A DNA stretch of 13,472 nt, from NCBI GenBank assembly GCA_000447185.1, contig KE647236.1:1-13472 (forward strand). The letters are read 5' to 3'. Position 1 is the stretch's first letter. Each line of letters begins with the position of its first letter. Shown in pieces: positions 1 through 9,576 of the stretch. The position numbers and the translations under genes are program-made. The stretch is from Vairimorpha apis BRL 01 (lineage: Eukaryota > Microsporidia > Nosematidae). The notes beneath the pieces were generated by a model. It saw only the letters and a program-made list of their open reading frames with translations, was not told where the DNA came from and did not search any database.

Positions 1-2120
1 CAAGAACATAATTATCATCAGCACTTTTTTTACTTTTAAATACACCAACAATGTTTTCGATTGCTTCTTCATAATCAACCTCATTTTCATGTTGTTTAAT
101 TTCATTTAACACATCAAAGTACCACATTTCTAACTTAAATGTCAAATTATCTATCTCATTTACATCTTCTGTGTTGTTTAATTTATTATATAATTCCATA
201 AAACTTAATGATTTTGATTCTAACTTATATTTATAAGTTTTATAAAAATTAAGTGTTTTTTTAAAATTTCTTCCTTTGTTTTCATTATGTTTTTTCCAAT
301 ATTATTTGTTGTATCAATTAAATTTTTGTTTATTTTATTGTTATTTATATTACAAAAATTTGAATTATTATTAGAGACAAAAACCTTACAATCGATATCT
401 TCATTTGATTTACAAGTCAAATTATTACTTTCACAAGAATTGTTATTGGTTTCTAAGTTATTGTTTAATTTATAATCATTTCCAATACTAGAAATTTTTG
501 CTGAAGAAATATTATTTTCTAATGATTGAGCAATATTAGATGTTTTATCGCTATTGGAGTTATCAAAAATTATATCATTATCATTTAAAGTTGATGTTTT
601 AAAATTAAAATTATTTGAAGAATTCTTTGTATTTTGAGTTTTTGTTGAGTCTTTATTTTGCTGGTTAATATTAGTATTTTAATTAACTCTTCTTTTTTAA
701 AAATATCACTTATTGAATGAAATAATTCATTTACATTTTCTTCCTGTAATTTTGTATTGTTATTTTTATATGAATTATTATGTAAACTATTTCGCTTAAA
801 TGAAGAAATACCGTTATGTGTCGGAGGAGGAGTATGAAAAGAAGGTAAAGAATAAGAATCAGTTGTACTGTAAATTGGAGGAGAGTGATGATTATTTATA
901 TTTGCGATATATTACTATTTTTTATGTTTTGATCATTTTGTTTTAAATTTTTATAATTAATTTTTTTATTTCCATTCAATGTTTGAAAATATGTAGTAGA
1001 AATATTGTTATTTAAACTTTTATCATAGTTATATGGACTTGTGGCTCCGCATGATCTTTTATTTATAAACTGAACATTATTATTAAAATATGGTATATTT
1101 GGATTAATATAACGATTACTGTATGTATTGTAATTATTATCGTTATTATTTATGTATGAAGTAGTATTATTATATAAAACATTACTTTTAGGACTAGGAT
1201 AGTTATGAGGTCTTTTTTGCTGTGTTTTCTTATCAATATCATTATTTACAATAAAATTGCCTTTTCATTTGCAGACTTTCAGGATGTAAATTATAATTAT
1301 TTACATTATTAAAATTACTCATTTGTGAAATATAAGATAAATTGTTTAAATGTCCTTGCCTATGATAAGTAGTAAAGTTAGTTTTTGGATTTGTATTAAC
1401 AAATCTATTACGATATAAATTTCCATTCATGTTGTAATTTATATGTGCTGATTTTATATTATTATTTTTAAAACTAGTTTGATCTAATCCTGATATTGTA
1501 TCATAAGAATTTGTATAGTGAGATAAATTACCATGATTAAAATTTTTAATGTCATTACCATATATAGTTTTATTTAAAATATTAGCATGATTAAAATCAT
1601 TAGATGGTTTAGTATTTATAAAACCACCTAAAATGTTAACATTATTATTAGAAATGTTATTTTGATTATAAGAATGGTTTATATTACTTGTATTTGAAAA
1701 TTTATTACCTATTACGTTATTGTTGTTAAAAAAACCGTTATTATTCAAAATATTGTTTTTATTACAATCATTAAAAATATTATTGGCTGTATGTATATTT
1801 TTATCAAAAATATTGTAATTTGGGTATTTTTGATCAAGATTACAATGATTAGAGATATTATTGTGAGTCATTGTACTATTATTTTTATGATTTATACTTT
1901 GTAAATTTATTTTAGTATTATTTTTAGTTACTTTTTCAAATTTAGCTTTCATAAATATAATATATTCTTCTTTATTTTTAGCTTGATCATATGCTTTTTG
2001 TTCACTTTTTATAGCTGCTTCTTTTATATCTTCATCATTATAATCTTGAAACATCTTAGACTCTTTAATTAATTTATATAAATGTAGAATTATTTGTTTT
2101 CTTTCATCAAAACCTATCAT
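1..2120 (-). CDS. Asn-rich protein with N-terminal KIX-like (Med15/Gal11-type) domain, frame-broken, 3' end outside the window
   Basis: Seen: residues 1-66 form a compact helical, charged segment with the pattern QIILHLYKLIKES ... AIKSEQKAYDQAKNKEEY ... MKAKFEKV. This resembles the KIX domain of fungal Mediator subunit Med15/Gal11, which binds activation domains. About 500 residues of Asn/Ser/Tyr-rich low-complexity sequence follow, with a Pro/Ser/His patch (HTPPPTH) near 790-895. A more ordinary helical, acidic segment spans positions 1-250 (LTFKLEMWYFDVLNEIKQ). The reading frame is coherent for about 707 codons, but four single-base breaks interrupt it: near 1262-1265 (one base too many), near 900-912, at 677-680 and at 256-262 (each one base short). 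The start at 2120 is the first ATG of the domain and has CC just upstream. Inference: a Med15-like coactivator in which AT bias has made the usual Gln-rich linker Asn-rich. It could instead be another KIX protein. The domain call is moderate; that this is one gene is fairly sure. Confidence 0.6.
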
Positions 2121-2121
2121 A

Positions 2122-2123
2122 GG
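2122..2123 (-). promoter_or_regulatory. CC start-proximal motif of the KIX-like gene
   Basis: On the minus strand the bases before the ATG read TTTTTATCCTATG. A CC one base before the start codon in otherwise nearly pure A/T sequence resembles the CCC/GGG-type signal described immediately upstream of microsporidian start codons. It supports the choice of start. Confidence 0.4.
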
Positions 2124-2658
2124 ATAAAAAATTAAAAATTTTATTTATGTTTTGAAACAATGTTTGAACCAAAAAATGAATTTAAATATATTTAAAAAAC
2201 TTTAATTGGTATTTGAAATTCAACTCACATTTTATAAAATGTATAAATTTAAAAATTTAAAAATTACTTAAATATAATTAGTTTAAAATAAAATAATAGT
2301 AATATTTTTTTGCTTTTAATTCAGTTAAAAATATTTATTTAAAATTTTTCTTAATCTTAAAAACTAAATTTTTTCAAACCATATTTTTTAGTTAAAAATA
2401 TCATATAAGTTTTTATTTTATTTTTTTTTCAAAAATTTTGATTAATTTTCAAAAAGATTTTTAAATTGTTTATAAAAAAAATTCCAAAAAAATTAATTAA
2501 AAAAACTAAGCAATATATCAATTTGCAATCTTTATTCTTTATATTTCACAATAAAACAGTGTTAACTTAGTAAAAATATTAAATTATAATATTTTGACAT
2601 ATATTTGTAAAGTAAAATATTAATTACATTATTGTTTAAAATAAATTATTTATCTAAA

Positions 2659-2775
2659 ATGAGAAAATTTATATTTATTTTTTTATTTCTTTGTAATTAA
2701 TTCACTATTGGCAACTCTTTGTAATATTGTAACTATAACATCAATTACGATTCTATACTTGTTTAAACTTTGATT
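2659..2775 (+). pseudogene. possible relic of a small secreted-protein gene
   Basis: An ATG at 2659 opens a signal-peptide-like stretch (MRKFIFIF) that hits a stop after 13 codons. If the T7 run at 2678-2684 is read one base shorter, the frame continues through Asn-Ser-Leu-Leu-Ala-Thr-Leu-Cys and a Thr/Ile alternation (VTITSITI) for about 37 codons. The 2701-2760 stretch is about 27% GC, against roughly 10% around it. The Thr-x-Thr style recalls the secreted Thr-rich gene at 9577-12096, on the other strand. This rests on one assumed frameshift and could be chance. Confidence 0.2.
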
Positions 2776-3100
2776 ACATCTTATGTTATAACATCAAAAG
2801 TTTTTTTTATTATTATAAATTAGAAATATGCTTATATTTTATTATCTATGTTTATCTCTCTCATATAAATGATAAAATTTTATACAAATAATCAGTATCT
2901 ATAATAAATATTACATTTTATTATAAATTAAATTATGCTTAAAAATTAATCTAAATATATTATATTCTTTGATTATCATATAAAAAAATTTAAATATTAG
3001 ATTAAAATAAATAAATATTAAAAATAATTTTATATTACTATTTATAAATCTTACTTGTAAGTTATATATTTTAACAAATAATATATTTAATTTAAAATTT

Positions 3101-3200
3101 TCTCTGAACTACCGAAGGGAACTTGATGAAAGCAGTATTGGAATCGGCGACATTGAGCTGATGTATATATGTTATTGGTGTAAAAAAGAAGGACCGTAAA
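3101..3200. other. isolated GC-richer island, coding relic or small RNA
   Basis: This 100-base stretch contains 39 G or C, and its first 60 bases contain 28, inside DNA of about 10% GC. On the plus strand a frame of about 32 sense codons runs from 3105 and ends in ...CYWCKKEGP followed by TAA, with an AATAAA-like sequence directly after the stop. No ATG opens it sensibly. The minus strand is also open, with a plausible peptide (TYIHQLNVADSNTAFIKF). A TGATGA at 3124-3129 and a CTGA at 3158-3161 resemble C/D boxes, but their spacing is short and no terminal stem is evident. I do not recognise a family. It could be an exon or transposon remnant, or a structured RNA. Confidence 0.4.
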
Positions 3201-4160
3201 ATAAAGAAAAAAAGCTTTATAAAATAATCTTTTATTTTTTTATAATTTCATTATTATAGTAGATACTTTCATAAGATTAAATATTTATAAAAATAATTTA
3301 TCATATCATATAAATTTTAATCTTTTACATTTTTTGTTATTTTGTAAGATTTATTCAACAACATATATTCTTTAAATTATTTTTAAATTTGACAAAAAAT
3401 TAATTGTTTATAGCCATAAAATATTTAATTTTCTATTACATACAAAAAATTTACGTAAAATTTAAAATATTTAATCTCTATTCTTTATTTTTTTGTAAAG
3501 TTTGATTTTTTTTTTTAAAAAAATAATATAAAATAGTTTTTATAAATAAAATTTTTAAACACTAAACATTTATAATAATATTTTTTAGATTTTAAAAGAT
3601 CTAACGTTAACTGCATTTTTTTAATTTTCTTAAAATTTAAAGATTTTGTTTTTTAAAATCAATTTTTTATTGCTAAAAATTAAAATTGAAAATTAAAAAA
3701 CTTTATATTTTTTATTTTTCTCCTATATAATTAAAATCAACAAAATATTTTTGATTTAACATTATTTATTTTGAAATTAATTTATGTACATAAATAAATT
3801 AATTATATTTTAAAAATATAGTAATTTAAATAAAAATCTTTTAAAAAAACATATGACAGAATCTTTTCATCAATAAATAATAAATATATTATGCTATTAT
3901 TTTAAAAATTAAGAAAAAAACTTTTTAAAGTTAAAATGTCAAATCTATTGTTTAATAATATTATTGATTTGTATTTTAGAATTTTAGTCCTTTTTATTTA
4001 TAATTATTTTAAGTTCAAAAGAAAAAATTTAAATATATATAGCTACAAACATTATAGATTTTAGAATTATTTTATTTGATTAGAGTCATTTAGGCTTTTA
4101 AATATATACACATATTATATGTAAAAAATATTGATTTTAAAAAATAATAAAATAATATCT

Positions 4161-4250
4161 TTTCATCACAAGAGATAATGTAATGGTAAAGCTAGATACG
4201 AATGGATATGAAGATATCGACTATTATCAAAGTAATTCAAAAATAATCTA
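4161..4250 (+). other. short coding-like relic
   Basis: A slightly GC-richer stretch can be read on the plus strand as about 28 sense codons with acidic and Gly residues (VKLDTNGYEDIDYYQ) before a TAG. It has no convincing start and no recognised family, and flanking sequence returns to A/T-rich spacer. It is probably decayed coding DNA or chance. Confidence 0.2.
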
Positions 4251-4399
4251 GTATTTTGACTTGTAATCAAAAAAATTAAAATTATTTTGTCTCAGAGTTA
4301 TTCAAAACAATATTTTTTATTATTGTAAATAATAAATATTTCAGACGAAATTTTTTTTCAATTAATGATCTTTGATTAATATATTAAATTAAGTTTTAA

Positions 4400-5560
4400 T
4401 AAATTTTTTTAAAATTAAATGATATGGTGATAACTTGCCATAAGAATTTTTTTAAGAGTTTTAAATTTAACTTGACTTTAACGTTTATTTGTTGTTAATG
4501 TGACTGAAGAAACCATTTAAAAGTATCTTTTTAGAACTAATACATTATTTAAGTGGTGATGTAAAAATAAAGTTGAAAGCACTTTAAAAAATTAGGTCAT
4601 ATAGCTATAATTAGTGGAAGGATACTAATGGACTATGTAATTTGTAACTAAGAAATCATTAAACTTTGAAGAGATTGTAAATAAAATAGAATGTAATATA
4701 TAAGATAAATTTCTAATTTAAAGTAAATCTTAATACAAGTAAAAAAAAAGTAAACTTGATCTATTTTAAATATTAGTTTAAATAAATTAACAAATATAAA
4801 TTAATACAAAAAAATATACTTAATAACAATGTAACAAAAGTAAATATAATACATAAATAATATGTATATATCTAAATTAAACTAATAATGTTTGGTTTTT
4901 TATTTTTATAATATTAATTAAAATATGTATATTTCACATTTATGTAGTTAGATATATGCATTAATTTTTGTTATAATTGTATGGTTTTATTAAAAAACTA
5001 ATACAATAATAGACAATTCAATTTAAAAAGTTAAATCTGTGATATACCGAGATGCGAGTAGATAGTAGGGTTTAAAATGATATCAAAATTTACCATATTA
5101 ATCTTGACATCCTTTTTATACAAAAAGTGTTTAAACAACTAAATTGACAAAATCTTATTCACAATTCAAATAATATGATTATTGTAAAGAACAAAAAATT
5201 TTTGAATTATGATCTTCTGACTAATTAACTTATACAAATTTATAAATCACGTATAAAAATTATTTCATATATAATAACATGAGATGAGATGGTGACCAAA
5301 TACCACAGAACGTATTTTATAAAACTAGAATTTTAACTTAATACTGAGGTGTGAATACAATATATCATATACAAGAAGACTTTAGAGTCTATTTCTTTTG
5401 ACTAAATTAGAGAATATGAATGTAATAACCTAGAGAGAAAGGGCTGGAAAAAGCTATATAAAAATTAATTAATAATATACCTTATAAAAGTATCATTATC
5501 GTTGAGACAAAGTTCAAAATAACTAAATATAAAAAAATTCCCAAATTAGTTTAAATGATG
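4400..5560. other. decayed GC-richer block, possible transposon or gene remains
   Basis: Several 60-base stretches here (5041-5100, 5281-5340, 5401-5460) are about 30% GC, well above the surrounding spacer and similar to the coding DNA of this window. Plus-strand translation gives runs of 10-25 protein-like residues separated by many stops in all frames. The stops are far too many for the single-base breaks that affect the long genes here. This is what an old, inactivated element or gene would look like. I could not recognise a transposase, reverse transcriptase or integrase motif, and saw no terminal repeats. Confidence 0.3.
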
Positions 5561-5710
5561 AAGTTAAAGGTAATTTTGTATTATATATATTACAAGTTGG
5601 AAATATCAAAGAAAATGAATAAAAATAATACAATAACCAAATAAGCCTATTTTAGTATATGTATATACATTGAATAACAATCGTGTAAATTGAAAATAGA
5701 TAATGTGATT

Positions 5711-5956
5711 TTATTTTATATTGAAAATATCATTGCAAACTTTTTCTTCGAATTCTATCATATCATCTGTACTATATGAATATACATGTCTAGATTCATT
5801 ATATATAATAATTAATATATCCGCATTTGTAAGAACATAAAGTTCTTTTGCTTTTTTAAATAATCCTTTCTTTCGTTTATGAAATGTTGTATGTCGAGAT
5901 TTTACATTTTGAATGTATTTATATTTTATAAACTCTGTTTTCTGATCCTTTGACAT
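5711..5956 (-). CDS. MADS-box transcription factor, SRF/Mcm1-type
   Basis: This is an intact 81-residue protein consisting almost entirely of one MADS domain. Seen: the DNA-binding helix region with SRHTTFHKRKKGLFKKAKEL (about residues 21-40), followed by VLTNADILIIIY (dimerisation strands) and VYSYSTDDM, the ending typical of type I (SRF/Mcm1) rather than plant MIKC proteins. Known: Mcm1-type proteins bind CArG-like boxes as dimers and recruit partner regulators through the C-terminal part of the domain. Here nearly nothing follows it (FEEKVCNDIFNIK). Fungal Mcm1 proteins are several times longer, so this is a minimal version, as is common in microsporidia. The start is supported by a CCC motif 5-7 bases upstream. 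It stands alone, with more than 500 bases of spacer on each side. It has no frame break. The family call is secure; its targets are unknown. Confidence 0.92.
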   Translation of the reverse strand: MSKDQKTEFIKYKYIQNVKSRHTTFHKRKKGLFKKAKELYVLTNADILIIIYNESRHVYSYSTDDMIEFEEKVCNDIFNIK

Positions 5957-6481
5957 TAAAGGGAGATTAATTAAATTAAAATACTTTTAGTTTATTAATT
6001 TCGTAATATTTTTTAAGTAAAAACTTAAAACATTAGAAGAATCAAATTATTGTGTTTGTTAAAATAATTTTTATGGTTTTATAGTTTTAAATTTAAAATA
6101 TTTTAAGTTAATTGATTTTTTAAATAGTTAATTAACAAAGGCATCAATAATTAGATAATATAAAGACAAATTTTGTAAATATCTAAAATAAATATTTTCA
6201 TTTTATATTGTAATTAATGTTAAATTACTTGAATTCTTTTGTAAACTCTAACTTTATTTAAATATTATATATAAATTTAAAATTTAAATAATTAGTTTCT
6301 AAAATGAGGGTTGATTTTTTTATGAAATTGGTTGATTGTGTATAAGTATTTACATCCATGAAAAATTTTACATATTAATTTTTTTAAGCAACATTTCATA
6401 AAAATATTAAAACTTAAAAAGGTTGTTATTTTTATTAAAAATTGAAATGATAAAATCTCAATACAAATAATTTTTTAATTA
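5957..6481. other. 525-base AT-rich spacer
   Basis: This lies between the 3' end of the WOPR gene and the start of the MADS gene, so it must hold the MADS promoter. Beyond the CCC motif I see no distinctive element. Short ATG-started frames, such as one near 6304 on the plus strand, are about 13 codons long and not convincing. Confidence 0.5.
5961..5963 (-). promoter_or_regulatory. CCC start-proximal motif of the MADS gene
   Basis: The minus strand reads CTCCCTTTAATG at the start codon. The CCC lies 5-7 bases before the ATG in an A/T-only background, the arrangement reported for microsporidian genes. It supports the start and the phylum assignment. Confidence 0.55.
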
Positions 6482-7546
6482 TTAATTTTCATCACTCACA
6501 TTATCTGATAAATTTTCACCTTGGTTAATTAATGAAAGTTTAGATAAACAACTTTCTTTTTTTTTAAATTGTCATTATCCTTGCATATTTCATTTTGTAA
6601 ATTTTGATTTGCATCTTTAAAGAAAAATTTTTATTACCATCTAAATTAGAAATAGACATTAAAGTGTTTTCATTTTTATTTAAAGATAAACAAGATTTAA
6701 ATTTATTAGAAATTTTTTCTGATATTAAAAAATTACAATTAAATTCGGAATTTTTATAATAATTTAATTCATTGGATAATCTGGATGAATTATTTTTATT
6801 ATCATAATCAATTTTTTTTCTTTCAATATCTGTTTCAATTTCAAAATTATACATATTATTATCAGAACAACCATGATTATTATTTATAGATTTAATTGTA
6901 TTATTTTTAGACATGTAAATATTATCATTTGATAAATGAGACTTTAATTTTAAATTATTATTTTTTACAATAGAATTTGATTCTAAAAATACAGATTTTC
7001 CATGAAAATCTATTAGATCATAATTTTTTTCCTGATTAAAAAAATCATATTCGTAATTAAAATTTTTATCTGCAGAGATATTTTTTCTTTTTATATTATC
7101 TTTTTTTCTTCTTCTCAAAAAACACCTTGACATTATACCAAAATGATCAGGTAATAATCCTTTTTTTATTGAATGATAAATATTGCAACATATTCCATTT
7201 TCTTCATGATTAAGCAAATTATAAATTACTAAATGTACATTTAAACCATCATATTGTGCTGAATATATTTTTTTATTAATGGAGTATCTGATCTTTTTTC
7301 AATATACATCATAAAAGGACCTAAAGCTCTTGAAGGTGTCCATAATTTTGAATCAGTCCATCTCATTATACCACTTTCTTGTTCTAAGTAAATAAATGCA
7401 TAACCTGGACGTATCAGTCTTTTTTCTTTTTCGTTTAAACGCCTTTTTAATCTAAACATTATATTTTCCATTGCTAAAGAAATTATTTTAGAACATTCCA
7501 TTTCACTATGTAAACATCCGATATAATTTCCACACATCTCAATCAT
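6482..7546 (-). CDS. WOPR-domain (Gti1/Pac2, Wor1-like) transcription regulator, two frame breaks
   Basis: Residues 1-93 carry the first WOPR half: GNYIGCLHSEMECSKIISLA, then RRLNEKEKRLIRPGYAFIYL, then the signature ESGIMRWTDSKLWTPSRALG (residues 58-77), whose Arg-Trp-Thr-Asp and Trp-Thr-Pro-Ser-Arg match the family's conserved DNA-contact and core residues. The second half (KKIYSAQYDGLNVHLVIYNL ... LPDHFGIMSR) lies in another frame, reached by one extra A in the A7 run at 7268-7274. A basic stretch (RRRKKDNIKRK) and a long Asn/Ser/Lys-rich tail follow. A second one-base break at 6623-6627 leads to an acidic, Ser-rich end with stop at 6482. Total is about 355 codons. Known: this family is found in fungi and includes Candida Wor1, yeast Mit1 and Histoplasma Ryp1, which control cell-type or morphology switching. 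The start has CC five bases upstream. The family is secure; whether the gene is functional as sequenced is not. Confidence 0.87.
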
Positions 7547-9396
7547 ATTAGGATATTCTATTATTTTTTATATTGTAATAAATCAATTAAATTAAGTATA
7601 GATTATTTAATTATATATGATAAAAATTAGTCTAATTAGAACATTATTATTTTATTTTTTTCAATAAACTTTAAGATTTTAACATATGTAAACATTAAAA
7701 CAAATTTAATTTTTAATGTCTATAATATCTTTATTTTTGAATTTAATTATAAAAATCAAATATATTCATAAAATAGATTTTATTAAAAAATCTAAATTTT
7801 ATTTTTATAAAAGAATATTTTATTTTAAATATATATTCAATCAATCATTATAAAAAATAACAAAATTTATTATTTATGTATATTTTAATTTATATTAATA
7901 AATAAGGTTTCAACTTTTTAATTTTTCCGTTAAAAAAAATTAAATTTTTTTTTGCAAAAAATATAAATATTAAAAATTATTGTATAAGTTATTTATAAAA
8001 GAAATTATAATATGCCAAAATTTTTAATTATAGCAATAAATTTGATTTTAAATTCTTTTGAACTTAATGCCTTTTCCTATTTCATTATTTTTAAAAACTT
8101 AAAAATTTTATCAAAATAATTTAATTAATATATGTTATTAATTTTATTGATATATGTCAAATTTCAATAAAATCCTTAATTATATTTTCAACATAATTAT
8201 TCTTTTTTTAAACTTATAAATATATATCTTTACATGTTTTCGTTATGATAATCATAACTAATATCAATAAAATTATTTTTCAAAAGATAAATATTTATTT
8301 TAATATATATTGTTTATTTACTTTTTTTTTGTTTTTTTTAGATTATTCATTTTGTAGTAGCGACAATATAAAATTTAGTCACTAAACCTATTATAATTTA
8401 AAATTTTTAATCATAGATCTAAAAGTTCAAATTCAAAAAAAATTATTTAAACATATCATTTATGTTAATTTCTATAACATAATTTATAATTTATAAAAAT
8501 TTAAACAAAATTACATATACAAATTTTTTATTAATCATGTAAACAAATTTTGTAAATTACATGTAGATTAAATTAACAAAATGATTTTTATAGATTTTAA
8601 CATGAAATATTTCATTGTATTTGAAGAATTTATAAAATAATAGAAAATTAATAAATGTTTTTCGAAATATAAATAAAAGATTATAAATTTTTTTTTTGAT
8701 AAATTTTAAAAAATCACAAAGAGTAGTATATATTTTTTATGTAATTGATTTATCTAATTATATATTTTTAAAAACTATAAACGTTTAAATACTTTTGTAT
8801 TTTAAAATTTCAAGAATTATTTAGATATGCAGAAAAATTGATTAATAAACATTTTTAATATTTTATATAAAAACCTTAATGTACCTTATCTGTATCTTTT
8901 CTATAATAATATCTGTCAACAAACTATTTGTACAAATTAATTAAATTTTACAGTATTAAATATATTATATTTTATATACCTTTTTTATTTGTAATTGTCA
9001 ACATTACTAACATTTATTAAGTAAAATAGTTATTTTAAAATTTTTAAAATAAATTTCATTGCACAACTGCATATAAAATAATTTTGAATTTTGCATTTAA
9101 AGTTTTATAAATTTGCTTTCTAAGAATCTTTATAGAATGATCAATTTTTAAATCTTTTTAAAAAATGCTAAAAATCATTTTTATTTTGATTAAACTAAAA
9201 TGTATTTTATAATATAACATTTTTACAAAATATTTGTAAATATTTATAAATTTTAACAATCAAAAAAAGTTACCATTTATAGTTTACACTTCAAAAATTT
9301 AAATTTTTTAATAGATAATAAAATATTAATTTAAATAAACTATATAAATTATAAATTTTTATAATAAAAAAATAGCTATTTTATTTTCATAATTCA
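7547..9396. other. 1.85-kb AT-rich spacer without recognisable genes
   Basis: Stops occur densely in all six frames and base composition is uniformly very AT-rich. I see no tRNA-like fold, no GC island comparable to 3101-3200 and no conserved motif. It contains the upstream region of the WOPR gene and the 3' flank of RPB12. Confidence 0.55.
7551..7552 (-). promoter_or_regulatory. CC start-proximal motif of the WOPR gene
   Basis: The minus strand reads TATCCTAATATG, with CC 5-6 bases before the start codon in an A/T background. It matches the pattern at the other genes and supports the ATG at 7546, which also places the WOPR domain at the very N-terminus. Confidence 0.4.
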
Positions 9397-9552
9397 TTAT
9401 CGTGCTTCAAGTTGAACAGGGTTTTTACTCCTTAATTTTCTTAAAATTCTATTACCACAATCTAAACATTTAATTGGATCTCTATGTTTTATTTGTCTCT
9501 CAGTTAAACAAGTAAAACAAGCATAGCTATATACTTTTTCTGCATCCGACAT
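9397..9552 (-). CDS. RPB12: RNA polymerase I/II/III shared subunit RPABC4 (Rpb12)
   Basis: A 51-residue protein starting MSDAEKVYSYACFTCLTERQ. It has the two-pair zinc ribbon of this subunit: Cys-Phe-Thr-Cys at residues 12-15 and Cys-Leu-Asp-Cys-Gly at 29-33. The conserved ribbon end follows (RILRKLRSKNP), then the family's C-terminal ending VQLEAR. Known: Rpb12 is a structural Zn-binding subunit common to all three nuclear RNA polymerases and sits at the Rpb2/Rpb3 interface. The yeast protein is about 70 residues. The difference is a missing N-terminal extension, as expected for a microsporidian. The start is supported by a CCC motif 6-8 bases upstream. Only 24 bases separate it from the stop of the upstream gene at 9577, a tight spacing in a window of long spacers. 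The frame is intact. Confidence 0.96.
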   Translation of the reverse strand: MSDAEKVYSYACFTCLTERQIKHRDPIKCLDCGNRILRKLRSKNPVQLEAR

Positions 9553-9557
9553 TAAAA

Positions 9558-9560
9558 GGG
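9558..9560 (-). promoter_or_regulatory. CCC start-proximal motif of RPB12
   Basis: The minus strand reads AACCCTTTTAATG. The CCC is 6-8 bases before the ATG and lies within the 24-base gap after the preceding gene. RPB12 therefore probably has its own initiation signal rather than being read only with its upstream neighbour. Confidence 0.55.
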
Positions 9561-9576
9561 TTACAATAATTTTTAT

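Larger units (their letters stand above)
2121..5710. other. 3.6-kb gene-free, mostly extremely AT-rich interval
   Basis: No intact gene is visible on either strand. Most of it is A/T homopolymer-rich sequence with stops in all frames. Four sub-regions stand out by higher GC and are listed separately: about 2659-2775, 3101-3200, 4161-4250 and 4400-5560. They look like relics of coding or transcribed DNA embedded in neutrally decayed spacer. Confidence 0.6.

Noticed and set aside
287..475. Plus-strand frame of 62 codons, Leu/Phe-rich
   Set aside because: It is the antisense of the Asn/Lys-rich part of the KIX-like gene; the composition follows from that.
3101..3200. U3-like snoRNA or other C/D snoRNA
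   Set aside because: TCTCTGAAC and ACCGAA near 3103-3116 and the TGATGA/CTGA boxes are suggestive, but the box A region, terminal stem and proper spacing are not visible. Kept only as an alternative.
3775..3810. Palindrome around TTATGTACATAA
   Set aside because: In DNA this AT-rich, short palindromes are expected by chance, and nothing nearby gives it a role.
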